Positions 22,909-29,896 of a stretch of 38,801 bases of DNA are shown here, piece by piece. This DNA comes from Candidatus Binatia bacterium. Lineage in GTDB: Bacteria > Desulfobacterota > Binatia > UBA1149 > CAITLU01. Position 1 is the first letter of the stretch. Every line of letters starts with the position of its first letter. Under the pieces are notes generated by a model. It did no database searches. It had not been told where the DNA came from and saw nothing but the letters and a program-made list of their open reading frames with translations. The stretch spans positions 1 to 38,801 of the forward strand of contig DASXOZ010000077.1 of assembly GCA_036493895.1 (NCBI GenBank), read 5' to 3'. The position numbers and the translations under genes are program-made.

Positions 22909-23982
22909 ATGAGATACGACCCGTTCGCTCGCGGCGGTTTTCCCGTCGGCGTCCGCACCGTCGAGGTGACGGACCCCAACCGCTCGCGCCATCTTCCCGT
23001 CGAGGTGTGGTACCCCGCCGATGCATCGCTTGCCGGCAAGGACACCTGCGAAGAGTCGATGGATCACTACGACCTGCTTCCCGGTTTCCCGCCGCTCAAG
23101 CAGGCCTGCGTGCGCGACGCGAAACCATCGACCAACAGCGGGCGCTGCCCCATCGTCATGTTCTCGCACGGCTTCGGCGGGCATCGCCGCCAGTCGACGT
23201 TCTTCTGCACCCACCTTGCGAGTCACGGCTATACCGTCGCGGCGGTCGACCACACGGGGAACACCGTGATCGACATGGCCCAGATGACGCTGCAGGTGAT
23301 GATGGGCGAGCCGATGCCGGATCCGATCCCGATGGTGGCCGACCTGATCGTCCAGCGTCCCGTGGACATCAGCTTCGTGCTCGATCGCCTGCTGGCCGGC
23401 GATCTCGGCTCGGATTGCGCCTCGCTCGACGCCGACCGCATCGGCATGGCCGGTCACAGTTTCGGAGGGTGGACGACGTTGCGCGTGGCGCACCTCGACC
23501 ACCGCATACGCGCGGCGCTGCCGATGGCGCCGGCGGGCGGCAAGAGCCCGCTGCCCGCCGAGATCCTGCGTGAAGCGCTCGATTTTTCGTGGGGACGCGA
23601 CGTTCCCACCCTGTTTCTCGTCGCCGACAAGGACACGCTGCTTCCTCTCGAAGGCATGCACGAGCTTCTCGCCGAGACGCGCGGCACCAAGCGCATGATC
23701 GTGCTCGAGAATGCCGACCACATGCACTTCTGCGACGAGGTCGAGTCGGTGCACGAGATGTTCCGCACGATGCCGCCGCCGGGGCCGTTTGCCGAAATCG
23801 CGAAGAACCTGCCGGCTGCCAGCGAACTGGCGCCGGGCATTCACGCTTACGATTTCTCGCGCTCGCTCGGGCTCGCGCACATGGATGCGTCCCTTCGTGG
23901 AAACGAAGAGGCCGCGTCGTTCCTGTCTTCCGACTTACCGTCGGTCTTCGCTGCTCGCGGCATCCGCGTCAGCGTGGCCTGA
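22909..23982 (+). CDS. Alpha/beta hydrolase, platelet-activating-factor acetylhydrolase-like
   Basis: 357 residues from the ATG at 22909 (an in-frame ATG at 22897 is possible). The fold landmarks of the PAF-acetylhydrolase/dienelactone-hydrolase-like group are present: LPVEVWYPAD, PIVMFSHGFGGHRRQ (oxyanion loop), HLASHGYTVAAVDHTGNT, and the nucleophile elbow GHSFGG with Ser about 184. The acid is probably in VADKDTLLP and the His in ENADHMHF. No signal peptide is visible, so it is cytosolic. It probably hydrolyses small acyl esters or lipid-type esters. It sits between REP arrays, and a hairpin follows its stop. The substrate cannot be read. Confidence 0.85.
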   Translation: MRYDPFARGGFPVGVRTVEVTDPNRSRHLPVEVWYPADASLAGKDTCEESMDHYDLLPGFPPLKQACVRDAKPSTNSGRCPIVMFSHGFGGHRRQSTFFCTHLASHGYTVAAVDHTGNTVIDMAQMTLQVMMGEPMPDPIPMVADLIVQRPVDISFVLDRLLAGDLGSDCASLDADRIGMAGHSFGGWTTLRVAHLDHRIRAALPMAPAGGKSPLPAEILREALDFSWGRDVPTLFLVADKDTLLPLEGMHELLAETRGTKRMIVLENADHMHFCDEVESVHEMFRTMPPPGPFAEIAKNLPAASELAPGIHAYDFSRSLGLAHMDASLRGNEEAASFLSSDLPSVFAARGIRVSVA

Positions 23983-23986
23983 CGGC

Positions 23987-24025
23987 GGCGGGAGCGGCGA
24001 TTTTCTGGCCACCGCCGCTCCCGCC
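23987..24025 (+). terminator. Long GC hairpin after the hydrolase gene, probable terminator
   Basis: GGCGGGAGCGGCG (23987-23999) pairs perfectly with CGCCGCTCCCGCC (24013-24025) around a 13-nt loop. No U-tract follows (TGGTTCGG), so it may be a Rho-assisted or structural stop. It begins 4 bases after the TGA. Confidence 0.6.
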
Positions 24026-24075
24026 TGGTTCGGTTCCGCGACGGGCGGCGTGACTCGGGTTGAAGCGCCGGGGCG

Positions 24076-24183
24076 GGTTGTTGGGATGCCGGTGCCGGTT
24101 GTTGGGATGCTGGTGCCTGATTCTTGTGGTGCCTGACCCCATTCCCCTGGTGCCTGACCCCATTCCTGTGGTGCCTGACCCCA
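24076..24183. repeat. REP-type repeats, three inverted units plus degenerate units
   Basis: Three consecutive inverted 21-bp units with GGTGCCTGACCCC at 24121-24183. Before them are two 21-bp degenerate units (24076-24117) sharing only GGTGCC at the same phase and reading GTTGTTGGGATG instead. The degenerate units suggest decay or divergence of older copies. The cluster lies 36 bases before the acyl-CoA dehydrogenase start. Confidence 0.88.
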
Positions 24184-24219
24184 TTACTCTCGTAGAATGA
24201 TTTCCGTCTTGGGTCGCTG

Positions 24220-25386
24220 ATGGATTTTGCTTCTAGCGAAGATGTCGATGCGATTCGCGTCGAGGCCGAGCGACTGGCGGCGCAGTTCGACGACGATTAC
24301 TGGCGCGCACGGGACGCCGCGAAGCAGTTTCCGTGGGAGTTCTACAACGCGTTTGCCGCCGGGGGCTGGCTCGGGATCCTGGTTCCTGCCGAATACGGCG
24401 GCGCCGGGCTCGGCGTCATGGCAGCCGGCACCTTGCTGCACGCCGTGGCGGCCAGCGCCGGCGCGATGAATGCGGCCTCCACGCTGCATCTTTCGATTTT
24501 CGGCATGGGACCGGTGATCCATCACGGCTCGGAAGCGCTCAAGCGCCGCGTGCTGCCGCGCACGGCCTCGGGTGATCTGCACGTTTCATTCGGCGTCACC
24601 GAGGACGATGCGGGCACGGACACCTCGCGCATCCGCACGTTCGCCGAGAGACGCGGGGACGACTGGGTCGTCAACGGAAAGAAAATCTGGAACACCAAGG
24701 CGCAGCAGGCCGAGAAGATCCTGCTGCTGGCGCGCACGACGCCGCGCGAGCAGTGCGCCCGTCCGCTGGACGGGATGACGCTGTTTCTTGCGGACCTGGA
24801 CCGCAGCTGCTGCGAGATTCGCGAGATCGCCAAGCTCGGTCGCAACGCGGTCAACTCCAACGAAGTGTTCATCCGCGATCTCGTGGTCTCGGGGGACGAC
24901 GTCGTTGGTGAAGTCGGGCGCGGGTTTTATCATCTGCTCGACGGGATCAATCCCGAGCGCATCGTGATTGCGGCCGAGGCGGTCGGCATCGGCCGGCGCG
25001 CGATCGACTGCGCAGTGCACTATGCGCGCGAGCGCGTCGTCTTCGGGCGGCCGATCGGGCAGAACCAGGCGATCGCGCATCCGCTCGCCGACTCGCACTC
25101 GGAGCTCGAGGCGGCCGACCTGCTGTGGAAGAAGGCAGCGTGGGCCTACGATCGAGGCGAGGCCGCGGGCGCTCTGGCGAACATGGCCAAGTTTCGCGCC
25201 GCCGAGGCCTCGTTCCGCGCCTGCGACCGCGCGCTGCAGACTTTCGGCGGCTTCGGCTACGCCAGCGAATACAACGTCGAGCGCTACTGGCGCGAGTCCC
25301 GCCTGATGCGCATCGCCCCGATCTCCCAGGAAATGGCGCTGAACTACATCAGCGAGCACGTCCTCTCCCTCCCGAAAAGTTATTAA
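24220..25386 (+). CDS. Acyl-CoA dehydrogenase
   Basis: 388 residues, the normal length for the FAD acyl-CoA dehydrogenase fold. The N-terminal helical domain carries GWLGILVPAEYGGAGLG, the middle FAD domain FGVTEDDAGTDTSRI and WVVNGKKIWNTKAQQAEKI, and the C-terminal helices INPERIVIAAEAVGIGRRAI, RVVFGRPIGQNQAI and LQTFGGFGYASEYNVERYWRESRL. It oxidises an acyl-CoA at C2-C3 with electrons passed to ETF; cytosolic. The C-terminal region reads RIAPISQEMALNYI where many relatives have the catalytic YEGT-type Glu, so the base is not obvious; some family members place it elsewhere. The gene is bracketed by REP arrays in opposite orientation. The crotonases at 6.3-9.7 kb may belong to the same kind of metabolism. 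Confidence 0.92.
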   Translation: MDFASSEDVDAIRVEAERLAAQFDDDYWRARDAAKQFPWEFYNAFAAGGWLGILVPAEYGGAGLGVMAAGTLLHAVAASAGAMNAASTLHLSIFGMGPVIHHGSEALKRRVLPRTASGDLHVSFGVTEDDAGTDTSRIRTFAERRGDDWVVNGKKIWNTKAQQAEKILLLARTTPREQCARPLDGMTLFLADLDRSCCEIREIAKLGRNAVNSNEVFIRDLVVSGDDVVGEVGRGFYHLLDGINPERIVIAAEAVGIGRRAIDCAVHYARERVVFGRPIGQNQAIAHPLADSHSELEAADLLWKKAAWAYDRGEAAGALANMAKFRAAEASFRACDRALQTFGGFGYASEYNVERYWRESRLMRIAPISQEMALNYISEHVLSLPKSY

Positions 25387-25396
25387 CCCTTGGTGA

Positions 25397-25501
25397 TGGG
25401 GTCAGGCACCACAGGAATGGGGTCAGGCACCAGGGGAATGGGGTCAGGCACCACAGGAATGGGGTCAGGCACCAGGGGAATGGGGTCAGGCACCAGCGCG
25501 T
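25397..25501. repeat. REP-type 21-bp tandem array, five forward units
   Basis: Five exact-period units (starts 25397, 25418, 25439, 25460, 25481) with the core GGGGTCAGGCACCA. The last bases alternate CAGGAA, GGGGAA, CAGGAA, GGGGAA, then GCGCGT, a 42-bp higher-order period. It starts 10 bases after the acyl-CoA dehydrogenase stop and ends 17 bases before the RAYT stop codon. Confidence 0.95.
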
Positions 25502-25518
25502 TGAGCTGACGCCGACTC

Positions 25519-26190
25519 TCAACCGTCATCGGCCGCAAGCATGGGTTCCGCTTGATCGCCGTCTTCGTCCGCGCGCGGCCGCAGCCGCGCCGCCCGTTCG
25601 CCCCGAATCGCATCGCGTATCCCCTCGGTCTCGGTCGCCGAAGTCGGCGCATTGACGAACGCACGCCAGTCGGCGGGCAGCGAGACCGGGAGAGCGTCGA
25701 GTCGAAGAGCACCCCGCGCGCGCGGACTGCCCCCTTCCGAAGCCGACATATGAGCGCCCGCGCTCGACCACTTCCAATCTTCGGCGCGCACAACGAGCCC
25801 CGCTCGAAGCGGATTCGCCTCGATGTACCGGCACACCGTGATCAGGTGTGCATCGTCCACGATGACGAAGCTGCGAAACCGTCCCTGGTACAGATGGCCG
25901 CGCCCGATCGTACCGTGATTGTAGTGCCAGCGCCGTGCCGCCCGGAATGAGAATCGCTTCACGAATGGCGAGAGGTCGCCGTCGACCTGGGGGCTGAGAA
26001 GCATGTGCCAGTGATTCGGCATCAGGCAGTACGCGAGCAGCTGCGTCTGGTGCCGGCGGCGGGCCTCCTCGAAAATCGCCAGGAATTGGCGATAGCATCG
26101 CTCCGACTCGAACAGCTTGAAATTGCCGTTCGCACGGTTCAGCACGTGGAAGAGGCACTTGGCGGGCGTAACGCGCTTCGCTCTGGACAT
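25519..26190 (-). CDS. REP-associated tyrosine transposase (RAYT, Y1 HUH family)
   Basis: 223 residues from the ATG at 26190 (MSRAKRVTPAKCLFHVLNRA); an ATG at 26220 is possible. The IS200/IS605-type Y1 domain is clear: N-terminal FHVLNRANG, then LLAYCLMPNHWHMLLSP (HUH motif, His 60 and 62), FVKRFSFRAARRWHYNHG, GHLYQGRFRSFVIVDD and CRYIEANPLRAGLV with the presumed catalytic Tyr 122. RAYTs are single-domain enzymes that cut and move REP/BIME palindromes as single-stranded DNA. The C-terminal 70 residues are Arg/Glu-rich and not conserved. It is flanked by forward REP units downstream (25397-25501) and inverted units upstream (26331-26372), the classical arrangement. It is intact as far as can be read. 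Confidence 0.93.
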   Translation of the reverse strand: MSRAKRVTPAKCLFHVLNRANGNFKLFESERCYRQFLAIFEEARRRHQTQLLAYCLMPNHWHMLLSPQVDGDLSPFVKRFSFRAARRWHYNHGTIGRGHLYQGRFRSFVIVDDAHLITVCRYIEANPLRAGLVVRAEDWKWSSAGAHMSASEGGSPRARGALRLDALPVSLPADWRAFVNAPTSATETEGIRDAIRGERAARLRPRADEDGDQAEPMLAADDG

Positions 26191-26330
26191 GGGCCGAGAC
26201 TGGGATCGCGAAGCGATCACGGCAATTCCCTGGCGGTAATGACTACAGACGCGGCAGTAGAATCTGCATCCGGGCCGGGCGCCGGCGCGGGCAGCGCGGC
26301 CGCAGCGAGCTCGTGGCTATTCCGCTGGTA

Positions 26331-26372
26331 TTCCTCTGGTGCCTGACCCCATTCCTGTGGTGCCTGACCCCA
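26331..26372. repeat. REP-type 21-bp repeats, two inverted units abutting the Nudix start
   Basis: Two inverted units (26331-26351, 26352-26372) with GGTGCCTGACCCCA. The final A of the second unit is the A of the Nudix ATG. A degenerate TTCCGCTGGTA precedes them. Confidence 0.93.
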
Positions 26373-26848
26373 TGACAGATGTGGAATATCCGGGGGCGCC
26401 TCGGGTGGCGGTGGGGGCGGTGGTGATGCGGGACGGGCGGGTGCTCGTCGTGGAGCGGGGCAAGGCTCCGGCGGAAGGCGTGTGGGCTCTGCCGGGCGGC
26501 AGCGTTGAGCTGGGTGAGACGCTGGGGCAGGCGGCGGAGCGCGAGGTGCTCGAGGAGACCGGCGTCGTCGTGCGCGCGGGCGACGTCATCTACACGTTCG
26601 ATGCGGTCGTGCGCGACGACGACGGACGTGTGCGATTCCACTATGTGATCCTCGACCTCGCATGTGAATACGTCCAAGGCGAGGCCAACGCGGGCGGCGA
26701 CGCTCGCAGCGCGCGATTCGTGACGCCGCAGGAGTTTCGCGAGCTTCGCAGCAGCCGCGCCACCGTGGACCTGTTGAGGCGGACGACGACGTTTTTCGGC
26801 AACGATCAGGCCAGAGAGCAACTCGACAGCCAGCCCGGTCGCAAGTAG
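26372..26848 (+). CDS. Nudix hydrolase
   Basis: 158 residues. The Nudix box is perfect at residues 43-65: G-x5-E-x7-REVLEETGV. The fold's first strand is [20 protein letters not shown]. It hydrolyses a nucleoside diphosphate linked to another moiety with Mg2+, in the cytosol; ADP-ribose-type or house-cleaning substrates are common but cannot be read here. The start ATG uses the last base of a REP unit, so no normal SD precedes it (upstream is GGTGCCTGACCCC). The frame is open upstream through the repeats ([11 protein letters not shown]), which could add 11 residues. The next gene starts 9 bases after the stop, suggesting co-transcription. Confidence 0.93.
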   Translation: MTDVEYPGAPRVAVGAVVMRDGRVLVVERGKAPAEGVWALPGGSVELGETLGQAAEREVLEETGVVVRAGDVIYTFDAVVRDDDGRVRFHYVILDLACEYVQGEANAGGDARSARFVTPQEFRELRSSRATVDLLRRTTTFFGNDQAREQLDSQPGRK

Positions 26849-26857
26849 TCTCGCCTC

Positions 26858-28177
26858 GTGACGATGTCGCTCGCCCACTCGCCCCACCGCAGGTGCGGGC
26901 CTGCATCGTCGCTCGCGGCAGCGCTGCTGCTCGCGCTCGGAGCGGCAGGCGCGGCAGGCTGCACAACGACCGTGCGCCATCCTGCCGCTGCTCTGCCCCC
27001 GATCGCGCACACTCCCGCCGACGAGCTCTACGAGCTGTCGCCGGCGCGAGTACACGCGCGCCGCCTTGCGCCGCTCGCGCTTCGACTGCTTGCTCCGCAC
27101 TGGAGCAGTGTGCGCGAAGGAGATCGCAAGGCACTGCAGGCGACGCTGGTCGAGACGATGTCGGAAGATCGCGTCGTTCCGTTCCTGCACGCTGCGCTCG
27201 CAAAAGACGTCGCCGCCCATCCCGATCTTGCGGAAAAAACCCTGCAATGGCTGCGCGGCCCGCTCGGTTACGAAGTGAAGTTCGCAGAGGCCACGGCGTG
27301 GACCGGTGAGAAATCGCCGGACGATGCCTTTTACGCCGACGTGGCCGAGGTCAAGGACAACCGTGCGCCCGAAGTGCGCATGGACCGCCTGCGCAAGCTC
27401 GCCGAGGCGACCGACGCGCTCGACCGCACTCTCGATCTTACCGAAGCGGTGGGCACGGTGGTCGCGCGTCTCGTCAATGTCGGCAGGCCCGACGCGACGC
27501 CGCTTTCGATGAAGGCGCTGCACGACGCCGTCACGCGTGAGCGCGGCGTTCCGGACGTGGTGACGGCGTACAAGCCGGTCGTTACCGCGGCGCTGATGGT
27601 TCGCTGTCGCGACCTCGACCTGCAGGAGCTCGACCAGTACATCGCATTCGCCGAAACCGATGCCGGCCGCTGGTATCATCGCGCGCTTTCGGATGCGCTC
27701 GTCGAGGCGGTGCGCCAGGCGAGCACCGACGTCGAAGGCGTTTTCGACGTCAACGCGCATTCGGACGCCGCCGAGACGGAGGAAACGTCGACCGGCAGTC
27801 TCGATCTCGACTCGCTCGCGGTGACGCTGCCGTCGGGCCGCTCGATCCGGTTGCTTGCGCTTGCGCAGACCGGTCCCCAGGACCAGCCGGCGATCGTGCT
27901 TCGCTACGAGACATCGCTGCCGCTTGGCAACGTAGCGGCCATCACCGGCGAGGCGCACGAAGTGTGGGATCGCGTGCGCGGGCAGGTCGAATCCGAAGGA
28001 GCGCACGCGGCAGTGCTGCAGGCGACGGGCTCGGTCAACGGATGGGTGTTCCCGTTCGCGTCCTCCCGCAAGTTCGCGTGGAAGCGTGACGACTCGGGCC
28101 AGTGGATTTCGCTGCAGGGAAGCTCGCCGCACTTCGGCAGCATCGAGCGCGAAATGCTCTGGAGCGTTCCGCCTTAG
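26858..28177 (+). CDS. Lipoprotein with DUF2059-like region
   Basis: 439 residues from the GTG at 26858 (or ATG 26864). The N-terminus ends in a lipobox (SLAAALLLALGAAGAAGC, Cys about 35), so it is lipid-anchored in the envelope. The middle region is helical. LDLQELDQYIAFAETDAGRWY (about 250-270) resembles the DUF2059 pattern (helix, aromatic, Asp/Ser-Gly turn), and an earlier segment (QWLRGPLGYEVKFAEA) repeats the idea. The C-terminal 120 residues hold strands such as VTLPSGRSIRLLALA and FAWKRDDSGQW. DUF2059 proteins are of unknown function. It is probably cotranscribed with the Nudix gene. Confidence 0.8.
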   Translation: MTMSLAHSPHRRCGPASSLAAALLLALGAAGAAGCTTTVRHPAAALPPIAHTPADELYELSPARVHARRLAPLALRLLAPHWSSVREGDRKALQATLVETMSEDRVVPFLHAALAKDVAAHPDLAEKTLQWLRGPLGYEVKFAEATAWTGEKSPDDAFYADVAEVKDNRAPEVRMDRLRKLAEATDALDRTLDLTEAVGTVVARLVNVGRPDATPLSMKALHDAVTRERGVPDVVTAYKPVVTAALMVRCRDLDLQELDQYIAFAETDAGRWYHRALSDALVEAVRQASTDVEGVFDVNAHSDAAETEETSTGSLDLDSLAVTLPSGRSIRLLALAQTGPQDQPAIVLRYETSLPLGNVAAITGEAHEVWDRVRGQVESEGAHAAVLQATGSVNGWVFPFASSRKFAWKRDDSGQWISLQGSSPHFGSIEREMLWSVPP

Positions 28178-28291
28178 CGGTTTGCGGAGAAATCCCCGGA
28201 CCTCGGGAGGGATTTTCCGCAGCGTGCGAAGGCGGCCTGCTTCGACCAGTTGCGCAAGAGCGCTGCCTGCCGGTAGCCGCTCGACCGGCGT

Positions 28292-29896
28292 TCACTTTTT
28301 CTTCGGCAACGGCAACGGCATCGGCGTGGCCGGGACGACCGCAGGCCCCGGCTTCGGGGTCTCGTTTTGCGCGGCCACCGTCGCCGCTGTCGGGCCGAAT
28401 CCGGGTCGCATCGCCGGCGACGCGAACGGCCGCGGCGCCACGCCTGCGTCGAACCCCGTCTCGCCGCCGATGCGTCGCGAGAACACGCGGATACGTTCGA
28501 CCGCGAGCAGTTTCGGCGTGATGTCGACGTACTCGCTCTGCAGCCAGTTGCCTGGCCGGAAGCCGCGGCTGAGCAGGATGATCTCGGGCATCCGGCCGCG
28601 TCGCAGCGGACGCCACGTGGCCATGTCGATTCCTTCGCGGCCGAGGTCTCCGACCGGGGCCCAGTTGTCCTGGTGCAGCAGCGCGAGCAGGTGCACGGGG
28701 CCGAGTGCCCAGACGCTGCCGCGGTGGTCGTAATACAGGCTGACCAGGCGCGCCTGCTCGTACTGCACCGGCAAGAGGTTGCGGCCCGACGCGGCTCTCG
28801 CGATGTCGGCCGATACTTCCCGATGCGTCCACCATGCAACGATCGCGACGATCGCCAGCGCGGCGACGCGGCCAGCACGACTGCGCCACAGCAACGCGGT
28901 GACCCAGCCGAATGCGATCCCCCAGCCGACGACGAAATACGGTTGCACCAGCAGCATGTCGGGATGCGCCTGGTGGTCGTAGAACGTGAAGGCCGTGCCG
29001 AGGTGGATCGCGATCCAGAACGCGACGAGGCCCGGCTTTTCGCGCGCAATTTCCATCGCGCGGCGCGGCCTTGCGAGAATGCCGATCCACAGCAGCGCAG
29101 CGGCGATCGCGAACACCGTGGGAAGCACGTGCGGCGTGTCTTCGTAGCCCTCGGCTTCGGTCAGGTAGAACCACGCGCTCTCGGCCCAGTCGATCGGCTT
29201 GTGGTCGGCGCCGAATGCGAGCAGGAACTCCTGGCGCACCTGCGCGGCGATGGCACCGTGCCACGCGAACCACGCTTCGAAGCACGCGAGCGCCAGCGCA
29301 GCGCCGGCCGCCAGCTGTGCGACCGATTTCCACGTCGAGCGCCGGTCGATGAGCACCGCGGCGGTGCACGCGCAGAGCACGACCGCGCCGGGCTGCCAGC
29401 AGAGAAACGTGCACATCGCCGCGATCCCGCACAGGAGCCAGCGGCGCCTGGCACACCACAGCTGCGCGAGCAGAAGGAACGGCAGCATCACGAGCTTGGG
29501 CTGGAATCCGGTGGCGGCCTCGACGAACACCCCGTGGATCGCCAGTGCGGCAATTCCGGCGACGACGGCTGCAAGGGCGCTCTGCGTCAGCTCGAGTGCG
29601 AGCGCATACGACAACATCGTCGTGAGCGCGGCGGCCGCGACTCCGGCGGCTCGTCCCGACAAAACGTCGTCGAAGCCGAGCGTCCTGCCGGCCGCGATCG
29701 ACGCGCCGTAGATCAGCGTCGAGAGCTGGGTCTTGATCTCCGTCTCCGAGACGTGCGGAGGCACCCCGGAGGCCGAGCGCTCGGAAATGAAATAGTAGAG
29801 TTGATCGTCGGCGTAGAGCGGCCTTCCGCGCACGCCGTAAGCGAAGACAGACGCGACGGCGATCGCGCCGAGAGCCAGCATCGCCAGTGTTTTCAC
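28292..29896 (-). CDS. Polytopic membrane protein, GT-C glycosyltransferase-like
   Basis: 534 residues. The GTG at 29896 overlaps the ankyrin gene's TGA (GTGA). A first membrane helix (MKTLAMLALGAIAVASVFAY) is followed by an external loop with the acidic pair ADDQLYYFISE, the position of the catalytic Asp in GT-C enzymes such as protein O-mannosyl- or ArnT-type transferases. About ten more membrane helices follow, then a soluble C-terminal domain (from about residue 390) with LVSLYYDHRGSVWALGP and MPEIILLSRGF, and a Pro/Ala-rich tail (PAVVPATPMPLPLPKKK). It likely transfers a lipid-linked sugar at the outer face of the membrane; that is inference from topology. Coupling with an exported ankyrin protein suggests a shared role. 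Confidence 0.72.
   Translation of the reverse strand: MKTLAMLALGAIAVASVFAYGVRGRPLYADDQLYYFISERSASGVPPHVSETEIKTQLSTLIYGASIAAGRTLGFDDVLSGRAAGVAAAALTTMLSYALALELTQSALAAVVAGIAALAIHGVFVEAATGFQPKLVMLPFLLLAQLWCARRRWLLCGIAAMCTFLCWQPGAVVLCACTAAVLIDRRSTWKSVAQLAAGAALALACFEAWFAWHGAIAAQVRQEFLLAFGADHKPIDWAESAWFYLTEAEGYEDTPHVLPTVFAIAAALLWIGILARPRRAMEIAREKPGLVAFWIAIHLGTAFTFYDHQAHPDMLLVQPYFVVGWGIAFGWVTALLWRSRAGRVAALAIVAIVAWWTHREVSADIARAASGRNLLPVQYEQARLVSLYYDHRGSVWALGPVHLLALLHQDNWAPVGDLGREGIDMATWRPLRRGRMPEIILLSRGFRPGNWLQSEYVDITPKLLAVERIRVFSRRIGGETGFDAGVAPRPFASPAMRPGFGPTAATVAAQNETPKPGPAVVPATPMPLPLPKKK

Noticed and set aside
25519..26190. Complete IS200/IS605 insertion sequence
   Set aside because: No tnpB, no IS-type subterminal ends; the divergent single-copy transposase with flanking small repeats fits RAYT better.
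26387..28132. Long minus-strand frame opposite the Nudix and DUF2059-like genes
   Set aside because: Composition is shadow-like (Arg/His-rich) and the plus strand has clear Nudix and lipoprotein motifs.
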